Assembly (NCBI GenBank): GCA_023052935.1
Contig: CM041297.1
Location: forward strand, 105,019,563-105,083,562
Reading direction: 5' to 3'
Source of the DNA: Piezodorus guildinii
Lineage: Eukaryota; Arthropoda; Insecta; Hemiptera; Pentatomidae
DNA: 64,000 nucleotides
The translations under genes were made by a program, and so were the position numbers. Positions 1 through 10,551 of this stretch are shown here, piece after piece. Numbering within the stretch: the stretch's first letter is position 1; each line of letters starts with the position of its first letter. The notes beneath the pieces are model-generated. The model saw nothing but the letters and a program-made list of their open reading frames with translations, was not told the origin of the DNA and did no database searches.

Positions 1-847
1 CTAATCCTCGTCCGGGAGAACTTTTCCTAAGATATAATTAAAAGATGATTGTCTCACCGCCTCTCCCCTGGGTAAGTGAGGCCCATCAGCCAACTCGTGT
101 TCACTAACAAAAAAGGTGTATGTAGTGATAACCCTAGCATATTATTTATTATCGAGGATCAGGATTGTATATTTCTAGGAGACCACACGGCCTGTCGCGC
201 CATCCAAAAATATTTTATTTTAAATTATAAAAATAATAAATTAAAATTATAAAAAATAATTTATTTATTGTATATCTGTGTACGGGTAGAATCGTGCTTA
301 AAGTAGCTTACAGTCAGAATCGATGATATAATTCCTATCCATTTCTCCTCCTCCCGACCCTTTATTTAACCTTTAAGCATTTAAGTAAAAGTTTTTATAT
401 TGAATAGTTTTTCGTATTTTCTTAAAAAGTGTTTCAATCCAGGAATTTCCCAACTTCTTACTTTTTCAAAAGAGAGTTACGTCAATCCTTCTTATGGCCT
501 ACTTTAAACGGCCCCTCTGATCACTGTCTGTTATTATGATGTCAATGTAATAGGTTTTTTTTTCGTAAAAAAAAATACAAAGCTATTCATGAAAGTCACA
601 TAACAACGTTAACGGTACGGAAACTGCTAAAAAAACAACAACAAAAATTTGGCTTACTAAAGTAAAGAAATTAGATATTGTCTTGAGAAGCATTAATATT
701 TTTATTTTTTATTTGGAAGCATGTTATTTGCTTACGTGTTATGTGGTCAGAATGTCATAGTATTATGAAATTAAACCTTATTTCTATGTCTTTTCGAAAA
801 TCATGCCTTTTGTATATACCCGTAAGAGACCATCATTTTTACTTGTT
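1..847. other. AT-rich DNA, no gene seen
   Basis: No coding frame with recognisable content, no RNA gene and no clear repeat was seen here. The open frames that start near 741-803 only pass through the minisatellite that follows and are not genes. Confidence 0.5.
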
Positions 848-857
848 TATAGCATTT

Positions 858-1050
858 CCAAGTCAAATTCAACCTTTTCCAAGTCAAATTCAACCTTTTC
901 CAAGTCAAATTCAACCTTTTCCAGTCAAATTCAACCTTTTCCAAGTCAAATTCAACCTTTTCAATGTCAAATTCAACCTTTTCCAAGTCAAATTCAACCT
1001 TTTCCAAGTCAAATTCAACCTTTTCCATTTCAAATTCAACCTTTTTCGAT
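858..1050. repeat. 21-bp minisatellite, left outer arm
   Basis: About nine tandem units of a 21-bp motif of the form CCAAGTCAAATTCAACCTTT plus T, one unit one base shorter and others with substitutions (CAATG, CCATTT variants). The unit length is a multiple of three, so every frame stays open through it and produces misleading ORFs on both strands. Confidence 0.9.
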
Positions 1051-1334
1051 TTCAATAAAATAATAAAAATCAAATTAACATGATTTTATGTTTTAATGGT
1101 TATTTTAATTACACCTTGTGTTTTTAATCCTTGTGGCTTGTTAAATGTTCCAAGGGGCCTTTCTGCATATAATTAGTCACGAATATAATAATAAGTATAA
1201 CCCATACTTTAATTTTAAGACATTTTAATCCGACGATACAAGGTCTGGTAGTCGGATTAGCGGGATTCGTTTTATTTTAGTTTTATAATCGCGGGCGAAA
1301 ATATTATCAATAGAGGTTTATTTTAACTTTTTCG

Positions 1335-2190
1335 TATTTATTGGATAGTAGGCTCAGCAGATGCGTTCCCAAAGGTTCGTTACCGATTATACTATTAATT
1401 TTAATCGCGCTCGCTCAAATATGGGTTTATTATAACTTTTTCGTATTTATTGGATACAAGGCTCAGTAGCTGCGCTCCCAAAGGTTCGTTACCGACTACA
1501 CTATTAATTTCAATAGCGCTCGCTCAAATATGGGTTTATTATAACTTTTTAGTATTTATTGGATACAAGGCTCAGTAGCTACGCTCCCAAAGGTTCTTTA
1601 CGGACTACACTATTAATTTTAATCGCGCTCGCTCAAATATGGGTTTATTATAATTTTTTCGTAATTATTGGATACTAGGCTCAGTTGCTGCGTTACGGGA
1701 GGTTCTTTCCCGACCAGTCTATTAATTATTCGTGCGCTCACTCAAATATGGGTTTATTATAACTTTTTGTATTTATTGGATACTAGACTCAGTTGCTGCG
1801 TTACGGGGGGTTCTTTCCCGACCAGTCTATTAATTATTCGTGCGCTCACTCAAATATGGGTTTATTATAACTTTTTCGTATTTATTGGATACTAGGCTCA
1901 GTTGCTGCGTTACGGGGGGTTCTTTCCTGACCATTCTATTAATTATTCGTACGCTCACTCAAATATGGGTTTATTATAACTTTTTCGTATTTATTCGCTA
2001 TTAGGCTCAGTTGATGCGTTGCGGGGGTTGATATCCCAATTATTCAATTTATTTTAAGTGCTCTTGCTCAAGAAGAGGTTTATTTTAACTTGTTCGTATT
2101 TACTGCATACTAGGCTCAGTCGCTGCGTAACCAAGGACTCGTTACAGATTATACTATTAATTTTAATAGTGCTAACTCAAGTAGAGCTTT
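1335..2190. repeat. 109-bp tandem array, left inner arm
   Basis: Units begin with TATTTATTGGATA near 1335, 1444, 1553, 1662, 1770, 1879, 1988 and 2097, a spacing of 108-109 bp. The first three units resemble the right-arm units. The next three carry a different central block (GTTGCTGCGTTACGGG and TCTTTCCCGACC), and the last two are more diverged. Confidence 0.85.
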
Positions 2191-2945
2191 ATCATATTTG
2201 AGCGAGCGCGATTAAAATTAATAGTTTAATCGGTAACGGACCTTTGGGAACGCAGCTACTGAGCCTAGTATCCAATAAATACGAAAAAGTTATAATAAAC
2301 CCACATTTGAGCGAGCTCTATTGAAATTAATAGTGTAGTCGGTAACGAACCTTTGGGAACGCAGCTACTGAGCCTTGTATCCAATAAATACGAAAAAGTT
2401 ATAATAAACCCATATTTGAGCGAGCGCGATTAAAATTAATAGTGTAATCGGTAACGAACCTTTGGGAACGCAGCTACTGAGCCTTGTATCCAATAAATAC
2501 GAAAAAGTCATAATAAAACCATATTTGAGCGAGCGCGATTAAAATTAATAGTGTAATCGGTAACGAACCTTTGGGAACGCAGCTACTGAGCCTTGTATCC
2601 AATAAATACGAAAAAGTCATAATAAAACCATATTTGAGCGAGCGCGATTAAAATTAATAGTGTAGTCCGTAACGAACCTTTGGGAACGCAGCTACTGAGC
2701 CTTGTATCCAATAAATATGAAAAAGTTATAATAAACCCATATTTGAGCGAGCGCTATTGAAATTAATAGTGTAGTCGGTAACGAACCTTTGGGAACGCAG
2801 CTACTGAGCCTTGTATCCAATAAATATGAAAAAGTTATAATGAACCCATATTTGAGCGAGCGCGATTAAAATTAATAGTATAATCGGTAACGAACCTTTG
2901 GGAACGCATCTGCTGAGCCTACTATCCAATAAATGCGAAAAAGTT
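2191..2945. repeat. 109-bp tandem array, right inner arm
   Basis: About seven units in the opposite orientation to the left array. They share CATATTTGAGCGAGCG, then TCGGTAACGAACCTTTGGGA, then ATCCAATAAATACG. These units are much more alike than those of the left array, and adjacent copies near 2400-2640 are almost identical. Confidence 0.85.
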
Positions 2946-3222
2946 AAAATAAACCTCTATTGATAATATTTTCGCCCGCGATTATAAAACTAAAATAAAA
3001 CGAATCCCGCTAATCCGACTACCAGACCTTGTATCGCAAATGTCTTAAAATTAAAGTATCGGTTATACTTATTATTATATTCGTGACTAATTATATGCAG
3101 AAAGGCCCCTGGGAACATTTAAAAAGCCACAAGGGTTAAAAACACAAGGTGTAATTAAAATAAACATTAAAACATAAAATCATGTTAATTTGATTTTTAT
3201 TATTTTATTGAAATCGAAAAAG

Positions 3223-3367
3223 GTTGAATTTGAAATGGAAAAGGTTGAATTTGACTTGGAAAAGGTTGAATTTGACTTGGAAAAGGTTGAATTTGACTTG
3301 GAAAAGGTTGAATTTGACTTGGAAAAGGTTGAATTTGACTTGGAAAAGGTTGAATTTGACTTGGAAA
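3223..3367. repeat. 21-bp minisatellite, right outer arm
   Basis: Seven tandem units of AAGGTTGAATTTGACTTGGA plus A, the reverse complement of the left minisatellite. The innermost unit carries GAAATGG instead of GACTTGG, matching the innermost unit on the left (CCATTTC), so the two arms are alignable end to end. Confidence 0.9.
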
Positions 3368-3900
3368 TGCTATATATTCGTATTGCAATAGAAACATCAA
3401 ATAATTTCTTTCTTTATTTTTTTTATTATATCTAATATACACGTACCTGTGGGACCTTATGAAAATATAGTGTCATTTATGTTCACGTACTATAATAAGA
3501 GAAACTCTATTATGTCTGGAATAAAAATTTAAGCAATCATTGTAACATTTTATAATTTCAACACAGATTTACATTACTTGAGTTATTAGTTCGTAAGCTC
3601 TCTTTCCAATCGATTCTTGATAAACTCTTAAGGCTTTTGAAAAGAACATGGCCACGTTATCTTTTTGAATTAAATAGTGTTTAGCGTGCTAGTTTATCAG
3701 CACGTCATCTTACACTTGTTCAGACCAGTTACTTGATGAATAATGTATTAATAAAAATTGAAAAAAACATAACAAAAAAAATGCCAGAAAAATTCTTTAA
3801 TTTATGTTTATAGCACCTATAATTTCTTTATGGTTGAGAAGTTGGTCGGGGTACAGTCATCAAGAAATCACACTGATAAGATCAACTTAGTTATGCATCC

Positions 3901-3936
3901 TGACGTTTTGTCCTACATCGTTGGCCTTCGTCAGGC
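3901..3936 (-). ncRNA. Degenerate hammerhead-ribozyme-like motif A
   Basis: On the minus strand the sequence reads CTGACGA, then a weak hairpin with a nine-base loop, then CAAAACGTC. CTGANGA matches the first conserved box of hammerhead ribozymes. The second box should be GAAAC, and here the G is changed. Penelope-like retroelements are known to carry such ribozymes. This copy would probably be inactive. Confidence 0.3.
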
Positions 3937-4156
3937 CTAAGAGAATCAAGATAACAACCAAAATTAAAAGAAAAAAATGGTAATAAGTTAAGTAGAATAA
4001 TAAGATAACAGTAATATAATATGGGAGGGGGGGGGAATATGCATAAAATGATAATATATGTATGAAAATATTTGTGTTATATTAGTTATAATATATTAAA
4101 TTTATGCAAATTCGGAAAATAATAGCGTGAAAGTTGAGATTTATATGTAGAACTAG

Positions 4157-4158
<2 letters not shown>

Positions 4159-4216
<58 letters not shown>
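4159..4216. repeat. (TA)n microsatellite
   Basis: Uninterrupted alternation of T and A over about 58 bases. Confidence 0.97.
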
Positions 4217-4220
<4 letters not shown>

Positions 4221-4423
4221 TATTGACATTTTCAACTGTATTAAATAATACAATAATCGTACTGGAGGGAGGAAAAAAGTTATAAGAAAAGTATGAAAAA
4301 AATAGCACAATCCTGCCTTAAAAAAAAAACATTCTAGTAAAGACCAAAAAGTGACAAATTCAACTTAAATAATAGTAGAAATTGTTGTTGTTGAACTTTT
4401 ATCATTTATTATTCTTTAGGATC

Positions 4424-4450
4424 GGAGTTCTAGCATTGGCTAGATTCTCC
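4424..4450 (+). mobile_element. Jockey-A 3' UTR remnant with stem-loop
   Basis: Contains the post-ORF2 stem-loop seen in the Jockey-A copies of this window: outer stem GGAG/CTCC, inner stem CTAGC/GCTAG, loop ATTG. No coding sequence precedes it, so this is a short 3' remnant of a heavily truncated copy or a relic of an older one. Confidence 0.55.
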
Positions 4451-5010
4451 ACTCACTGATTCACCGCTGAGTGTGATCTAGGCCTAATCACCTTCTTGCA
4501 CAATCGTAGGCATAGAAACAGTACAAATCTCTACAAGTACTGAACCCAAAACCCCCATAGGTTGTTGAGGTACAGGTTTTCTTTTTTCCTAAAATGTTTA
4601 TAATTGGGATTTTTTAAGGGGGCGGTAGAAAAAATATGTCAAACCCTGAAATAAATAGAAGGAGATAAAGCTGAGAAGGTGCACAGGTTAAATAGACTCG
4701 AGATAACTGGTAGAGTATTTCGGTTAGCTCTTCCACTCCCCTTATCTCCTTGCCTTAGCTAGTTAATCCTCCTTCTACGTCTCTGTTTCCTTTTTATTTT
4801 ATCGCCGTCCTCTGCTACACCGTTCAATTATAGATAAACTAAATCATTTCCTCGATTTAGCGGGAAATCTAGAGAAATAATCTGTAGATTCCATCTTTCC
4901 CACATTTACCGATGCTAGTCCTGTCCTTAGAATCGATTTTATCATTTCATTTATAATTTTAAACAAAAAAAAAAAAAAACTATGTCAAAAAACTAACTTA
5001 AAAAAATTGC

Positions 5011-6079
5011 TGCGGACAACACAAGACTTTCACTTACCTCGACTGTTAAAATCAATTTAAATACTATTATATATGCTACAATTTGAAAAATATTTTAAGA
5101 TGATTTTAACAAAACGTGTATTCATTTTTGTTTGAAACATATGATTTAGATTAAATAATATAACTACATTAAATTGTTAATAAGTAATAGGTTTATTCTA
5201 TATTCGTCCCTTTATATTACCTTTTACAACTTCGTATATCAGATAACATTTGTTCTAAAATCTTTCTTTTACCAACGGTATATTATACGTCTATATTACT
5301 GTTCTTAATATCAAAAAATCGAAAATTACCTAAAAAAATAGTTTTTATACTTTATTTGGTCAACACATTTGTCCAACTTGTATATTTAGCCGTCCTTTAT
5401 CAATGTCATTAAGATGATCTGGTTAATCTTTTGATATGTACAACTTTAAAGGTAGCTTAGAGGAAGAAAATTTAAAATATCTGCATTTAAGCCCTGTCAG
5501 ACCATTTCAATCGGAATGAAACCTACATGATGTTAAATCTCATTAAATTTTACATTATTAAAGAGTGTTTAATTAAAATAGTTATAGCCGTTTTTGAGAA
5601 AATCGTAAAAAGGTGCAAAATACTTGGTATAATGTGGTTATTCTGGTTAGCTGATTCTGATGATAAAGTTACTGTAACATCCTGGGCGTATAGTTGTCTT
5701 AAATATGAAATTTCAGTTTCGAACGACTTACTCCCCCCCCACACACCGCTACACCGACACACAGACAATTATGGAAACCATCTACAGGAGAATACCTAAG
5801 CTCAGCACTTTTTCTCCTGACAATGTATAAATACCCCACCCTATCCCTTCCTAGCATCAGTCTACATCCAGTCATGAATTAGTTCACACATAGTTATTAT
5901 TTTGTAAATAGTCAGTTAGTAGTAGAAGTAGTACAATAGACATTCATGTAATTTTTGTTGTTTTTATCAAATACACTTTATTTAAGTCGAAGTGAGTGCG
6001 GGAGATTTAATTGACCTTTTTTCGGGACTTGGTCATTTGGACTCAGGAGACCCTAAAACGTGTATTTCCGTCAAAAATT
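5011..6079 (+). mobile_element. Family X repeat, first part (split copy)
   Basis: Starts with TGCGGACAACACAAGAC and CTTTCACTTACCTC, and follows the order shared with the other family X copies: AACGGTATATTATACG, a stretch with GAAACCTACATGATG, TTGAGAAAATCGTAAAAAGG, a short CA-rich tract and CGTGTATTTCCGTC. It stops at the Jockey-A insertion and resumes at 11026. No open frame recurs between copies, so it is non-coding. The short terminal inverted repeat suggests a DNA transposon derivative, but its superfamily is unknown. Confidence 0.65.
6068..6079. repeat. Target-site duplication, 3' side of Jockey-A
   Basis: CCGTCAAAAATT is repeated at 11014-11025. The two copies bracket the Jockey-A element inserted into family X. 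Confidence 0.85.
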
Positions 6080-6098
6080 TTTTTTTTGAAAATATTGC

Positions 6099-6104
6099 TT
6101 TATT
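6099..6104 (-). terminator. Polyadenylation signal of Jockey-A
   Basis: AATAAA on the minus strand, about 10 bases before the A tail at the element's 3' end. Confidence 0.75.
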
Positions 6105-6479
6105 GAGAAGTAATACAATCTGCCACTATCGTGGGCAATAAGTATTAGAGATAAAAGAAGTCATTCATTCCAATATGTACAAAGTAAAACAAACAAAAAA
6201 TAAAATACCTCAATAACAAATGAACAAACAAAAAAAAAAAAAATAAATAAAATAAAATAAATGAAAGAAAATAAAATAATTATAATCTTGGCCACATTCA
6301 TACCTATATACAATATTTACATACTGCCCCTGGGAACTCCGAATCGAACCTCTGCATCCAGAAATGGATGCAGAGGCACAATGTCAGGAGATCCCGGCGC
6401 CTCTCAGTCAGCCGCTTCACCAATCAAGTCAGTGGAGACTGAGTGAGGGCGCTAGAGCCACACACTCTCAGGCATGAGT

Positions 6480-6506
6480 GGAGAAGTTGGCCATTGCCAG
6501 CACTCC
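6480..6506 (-). ncRNA. Post-ORF2 stem-loop of Jockey-A
   Basis: Starts 10 bases after the ORF2 stop. Outer stem GGAG/CTCC; inner stem TGGC/GCCA closing the loop AATG. The same fold occurs after ORF2 in other copies with different but still complementary bases. By analogy with LINE 3' hairpins it may be recognised by the reverse transcriptase, which is inference. Confidence 0.55.
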
Positions 6507-6516
6507 AGTTGCATAT

Positions 6517-9192
6517 TTATAAGAGATCTCTCGGCCATTGCCGCCTCAACCTACGAGGAGGGTTGTAAGAATGGTTGGTACTAGATAGGGATTGTGCCAG
6601 GGGATTAGGAAGGTGAGCAAGTTTCTGGTGGAAGGTTGAGAATTTGGATGGGATGAGATCAAGGACATAAGGGATCTTGAGGTCATGATGTAAGGTCTTG
6701 TTTGTAACATAGTAGGGAGCATTGACTATTGTTCGAAGGACTTTGGACTGAAAGGATTGGATACGTTTGATGTTCGAAAATTTAGTAGTACCCCATAGTT
6801 CAATTCCGTAGGTCCACATAGGTTTGAGAATTGTCTTGTAAATTAATAGTTTGTTTCCAACGGAAAGTTGTGATGTTCTGTTCAATATTCTATATAACTG
6901 TCCGTATCTTCTGTTGAGCTCTTGTCTTTTAAGTCGAGTATGTGGGTTCCAGGTCAGTCTTTTGTCTAGTAGGAAACCCAAATACCGGACTGTGTCTGAA
7001 CAGGGTAGTGGTATAGAGTTGAAATGAACTTGAGGACAGGATTTACGTCGGAGGGTGAAGGTGACATGCTTACTTTTGGATTGATTGACTTTGATGCGCC
7101 AATTGTCGCACCAATGTTCAATCAAGGAGAGGTGTCTTTGGAGATGGAAAGATGCTAGTTCTGGGTCTGAATGGGTTGATAGAATGGCAGTGTCATCGGC
7201 AAAAGATGCTAGGAAGGTATCAGGATCTAAAGGTATATCAGCTGTAAATAAGATGTAGAGGACAGGACCTAGGACGCTTCCTTGAGGTACGCCGGCCTCG
7301 ATTGGGTAACAAGTGGAGAACTCTGAACCGCAGCGGACTCTGAAGGAACGGTTAGAGAGATAGGATCTTAGGATTAGATATAGGGTTTGGGGTAATACGG
7401 ATTTTAGTTTAAAAAGCAAGCCATCGTGCCAGACCCGGTCGAATGCCTGAGCAATGTCCAGAAAGGCACCAGTGCAGTACTGCTTGTTTTCAAGTGCAGA
7501 GGATAAATGGTCAACCACTCTTAGACCTTGCTGTACAGTGGAGTGTCCAGAGCGGAATCCGAACTGGTGGGAAGGAATTTCAATTAACTGTAGGATACGC
7601 TTCAGTAGGATTTTTTCAAAAATTTTTGAAAGGATAGGGAGGAGGCTGATTGGTCTGTAGGATGAGGCGTTTTTGGGAGGTTTACCAGGTTTAAGAAAGA
7701 GGATAATAATCGAGTGTTTCCACAGCAGAGGAAAGTGTGCTGTGCGGAGCATACAATTATACATGTAAGTAAGAAATATAATTGCTTTTTGAGGTAGTTG
7801 TCGAATGATCTTGGAGCTGAGGAGGTCATGGCCAGGAGATTTACGAGGTTTTAGTTTATTTATAAGGAATTTGACCTCAGAGGGGTTAACAGCTTTAGGA
7901 GGTAGAGAGAGAGGTATTGGTGAAGAGAGGAATTCTTCTACGCTATCAGTATGAGTGGAATTGTGGTTGGGATGGGGAGTGAATATGTTAGAGAGGTACT
8001 GGGCAAATTCTTCTGCTCTAGTCTCCTCTGACGAAGCCCAGGAACCATCAGCTCGTCGGAGAGGATGTGTGATGGTATGGTGTTTAAGTACCTTTTTGGT
8101 TATTTTCCAGAGAGAATTGTCGGTTACGGATAGTGAGGAGAGGTAGGAATTGTAGGAGTTGGATCTAAAGGAATCTAATTTCTGTTTAACTAATTTGGTA
8201 TAATAGTTGCAGGATTTCCGATCGTCTGGGTGCCTGGTTCTTTGCCAGAGGATTCTGGAGCATCGCTTAGTGTGGATTAGATCTAGGAGGTCTTGGGGTA
8301 TAGGATTCTTCTTGTAGTGAAGAGAGGAAGGGGTAGGTGAAGATGCACTCCAGGCTGCTTGTTGGATCAGGGTGGTAAAGGAATTAACAGCATCGTCTAG
8401 TTCTTGAGGAGTTTTGAGGGATACTCTGAGATCTATTGCATCGGTTATGATTTCACGGAAGAGGGTCCAGTTAACTGGGCCTCTTAGGAAGGACGGTGGA
8501 GGGAGTTTTAGTATAGGTGATAATGAAAGAGTTAGGATAAGAGGGCTGTGATCTGAGGATAGGTCATCGAGCCGGGAGACAGAATGATTTAGCGGTCCTA
8601 GGCCTTTGTGGATGAAGAAATCTAGTAGGTCGGGATTACGGCTAGGATCGGTGGGCCAATAGGTGGGAGAGTCGGAAGAGAGGATGTTACTATGGGTGGA
8701 ACAGAGTGCAGACTGTAGGGTTCGCCCGCGAGAATTCGTAGTTCTAGCCCCCCACTGCTGGTGTTTTGCATTCAAGTCTGCACCTATAAGGAAATGATGG
8801 TCCAGAGAATTTAGGAAGGAATTGAATTGGATTGCGGAAATCGGTATTTTAGGCGGGGAGTATGCTGCTATCACTGTTAAAGGAAAATGACTGGTTTGTA
8901 TTTTTATAGCAGTGGTTTGAAGAAAATCATGAACTGGTAGGGGAAATGAGTGGTGGGAGAGGGAGCTATGGATGATGACCGCAGTGCCGGCATGAGCTGT
9001 TCCATCGGGATGGTCTGTTCTGTATATTTGGTAGTCAGGGATGTTGAATAGTCGTTTTTTGGTCAGTCGTGTTTCAGTTATAAGGGCTATGTCAATATGT
9101 TTGTCATGTAGTAATGTAGTTAGTTCGTTAACGTTATTTCGAACACCATTCGCATTCCAAAGGAGAATGGAAAAGGACTTTTTTTGTGTCAT
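6517..9192 (-). CDS. Jockey-A ORF2: endonuclease and reverse transcriptase
   Basis: Encodes 891 residues with no internal stop. An AP-type endonuclease fills residues 1 to about 225. Its expected active-site residues are visible: N15 in WNANG, E40 in ITETR, D139 and N141 in GADLNAK, and D214-H215 in SSDHS. The reverse transcriptase spans about 440-760, with catalytic D579 in FLDIAQAFD, the GVPQGSVLG motif near 635, and FADD at 664-667. The C-terminal part ends with a basic stretch (RRLRRQWPRDLL); no RNase H domain follows. This layout is that of the Jockey clade. The protein nicks target DNA and copies its own RNA at the nick. The ATG directly follows the ORF1 stop. It looks functional as a protein. 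Confidence 0.93.
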   Translation of the reverse strand: MTQKKSFSILLWNANGVRNNVNELTTLLHDKHIDIALITETRLTKKRLFNIPDYQIYRTDHPDGTAHAGTAVIIHSSLSHHSFPLPVHDFLQTTAIKIQTSHFPLTVIAAYSPPKIPISAIQFNSFLNSLDHHFLIGADLNAKHQQWGARTTNSRGRTLQSALCSTHSNILSSDSPTYWPTDPSRNPDLLDFFIHKGLGPLNHSVSRLDDLSSDHSPLILTLSLSPILKLPPPSFLRGPVNWTLFREIITDAIDLRVSLKTPQELDDAVNSFTTLIQQAAWSASSPTPSSLHYKKNPIPQDLLDLIHTKRCSRILWQRTRHPDDRKSCNYYTKLVKQKLDSFRSNSYNSYLSSLSVTDNSLWKITKKVLKHHTITHPLRRADGSWASSEETRAEEFAQYLSNIFTPHPNHNSTHTDSVEEFLSSPIPLSLPPKAVNPSEVKFLINKLKPRKSPGHDLLSSKIIRQLPQKAIIFLTYMYNCMLRTAHFPLLWKHSIIILFLKPGKPPKNASSYRPISLLPILSKIFEKILLKRILQLIEIPSHQFGFRSGHSTVQQGLRVVDHLSSALENKQYCTGAFLDIAQAFDRVWHDGLLFKLKSVLPQTLYLILRSYLSNRSFRVRCGSEFSTCYPIEAGVPQGSVLGPVLYILFTADIPLDPDTFLASFADDTAILSTHSDPELASFHLQRHLSLIEHWCDNWRIKVNQSKSKHVTFTLRRKSCPQVHFNSIPLPCSDTVRYLGFLLDKRLTWNPHTRLKRQELNRRYGQLYRILNRTSQLSVGNKLLIYKTILKPMWTYGIELWGTTKFSNIKRIQSFQSKVLRTIVNAPYYVTNKTLHHDLKIPYVLDLIPSKFSTFHQKLAHLPNPLAQSLSSTNHSYNPPRRLRRQWPRDLL

Positions 9193-10551
9193 TTATGGAT
9201 TTCTAGGAACTTGGATTAGGTTGGATACTAAGTTTGTTAGCAAGGAGATGAGAGGAGTAATAAGGGATTTGAGCTCAGTCAGGAATGTATTCATGGTGGC
9301 AGTTAAATCAGTAGAGGTGGTAGGAGGAGGAATATAGGAAATTCGGCGTGGGCTGGACTTTTGGGTATTGGTCCTAGGTTGTGTGGAAGGGTTATGTAGA
9401 TGTTGGTATTGAGGGTAGGAATCATGGGGTTGGGGTTGAGGTTGAGTCTGCGGTTGGGCGAGAGATTGTTGTGTCTCAGCTTCTTCCAGCATTTGGGCAT
9501 ATGAGACCCCGGAGTTGACGGTTCTAGAGGGTTTCCTTAGCGGTCTAGGAGTGACGTCTTGACGAGGTGCTACCTGCAGTCTTGACTTTAAGATCTTGTA
9601 GGTCTGACACCCCTTGTAGTTGGCTGGATGTCCTTGGTGACAGAGTGCGCAAACTGCGGGAGTTTGTCTTGTTTTTGTGCATTCCTCCGTCTTATGCTGT
9701 CCTCCACATCTGACGCAGCGGGATAGATGGTGGCAGTACCGCTTCGTATGTCCATAAGCTTGGCAGTTATGACACTGAACGATGTCTTTCTTGATGTATG
9801 GTTTTTCTACTACAACTCTAGTGTAGTAGAGGCGGTTTACTGAATATATGTTTTCAACCCCGGGGGATCTTTCTAAATCAACAAAAAAAAGAGGTAAGGG
9901 TATTTTGTTTTTTTGGCCAGACTGTTCTCTATTTTCTTTTGTTACATTTACTATTTGTCGGATTTCAAATCCCATGGAGGTGAGTTCATCTTTTATAGCA
10001 TCTGTAGGCGTCGAAGGGTGCAGATGTCTTATCACTACCCTAAGTGCTTTATCTTGTTGGAGCTGATATGTGTGAAAGTCAGCTTTCGTGTCACACAGAT
10101 ATTTTACAATTTTTCTGTATGCCTCTGGTGTGTCTGGCAGTAATTTTGTATCATTTGTACGGCTGACACAAATGTATGTTCCAGAACCCGCAACATTATT
10201 TAATTATTGACACAGTAATTGAAAATTTTTTATGTTTTTGATAAATATTGGAGGCGGTTTAGCCTCTCTGAGAGCTGGTGCTGTCTCCATGTTGTCTTCA
10301 GGGGTATTAGATAGCGCCTGATACGGGTTGGGGGTGAAGAAAGGAGATTCTTCTGTCGTGACCTGAGAAGAGGTGCCAGGTCGGGGCTCCATATTTTCGA
10401 CTGAACTGCCGGGTGTTACAGTGTTGACACTCTTACGATTCGATTTTCTCGACTTATTTTTTGGAGGAGAATTAGTAGGAGTTGTCCCTAAGCTCCTACT
10501 TCGTTTATTGCTAGTCGGTTTACTCGACATCACCATATGAAAATATCTCAT
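9193..10551 (-). pseudogene. Jockey-A ORF1 (gag-like), one internal stop
   Basis: One continuous frame of about 450 codons, interrupted only by TAA at 10204-10206 (codon 116). The related ORF1 at 62986 reads CAT at that place, so this is one point of damage and not a frameshift. The N-terminal part is basic and Ser/Pro-rich. A conserved segment around RHLHPSTPTDAIKDELTSMG and FFVDLE matches the domain that precedes zinc knuckles in Jockey-type gag proteins. Three Cys/His knuckles follow: CHNC with H and C, CVRC with H and C, CALC with H and C. A Gln/Pro-rich tail follows. The protein would bind the element RNA. Reinitiation downstream of the stop, from the Met at 10035, could still give the knuckle-bearing half. 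Confidence 0.88.

Larger units (their letters stand above)
848..3374. mobile_element. Foldback-type element with long inverted arms
   Basis: The two halves are reverse complements over more than 1 kb each. From outside in, each arm has the end motif TATAGCATTTCC (848-859, repeated inverted at 3363-3374), a 21-bp minisatellite, a unique spacer of about 280 bp, and an array of about 109-bp units. The arms meet near 2190 with almost no loop. Long terminal inverted repeats built from tandem repeats are the hallmark of Foldback and Galileo-like DNA transposons. No transposase is present, so it would be non-autonomous. No target-site duplication could be recognised at the edges. A simple inverted duplication of satellite DNA is the alternative. 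Confidence 0.6.

Noticed and set aside
741..1073. Open frames on both strands with repeated SQIQPFP or KVEFDLE
   Set aside because: Artefact of a 21-bp minisatellite whose unit is divisible by three; the mirrored array at 3190-3442 gives the same frames.
1668..1895. 75-codon frame across the 109-bp array
   Set aside because: It repeats the same residues because it spans tandem units; no coding evidence.
858..3367. CRISPR-like array
   Set aside because: Units are adjacent without variable spacers, and the context is eukaryotic transposon DNA.
4086..4310. Tyr-Ile rich frame
   Set aside because: Translation of a (TA)n tract; same for 33030-33303 and 56087-56377.
7443..8146. Plus-strand frames inside Jockey-A ORF2
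   Set aside because: They are opposite-strand shadows of the ORF2 coding sequence.
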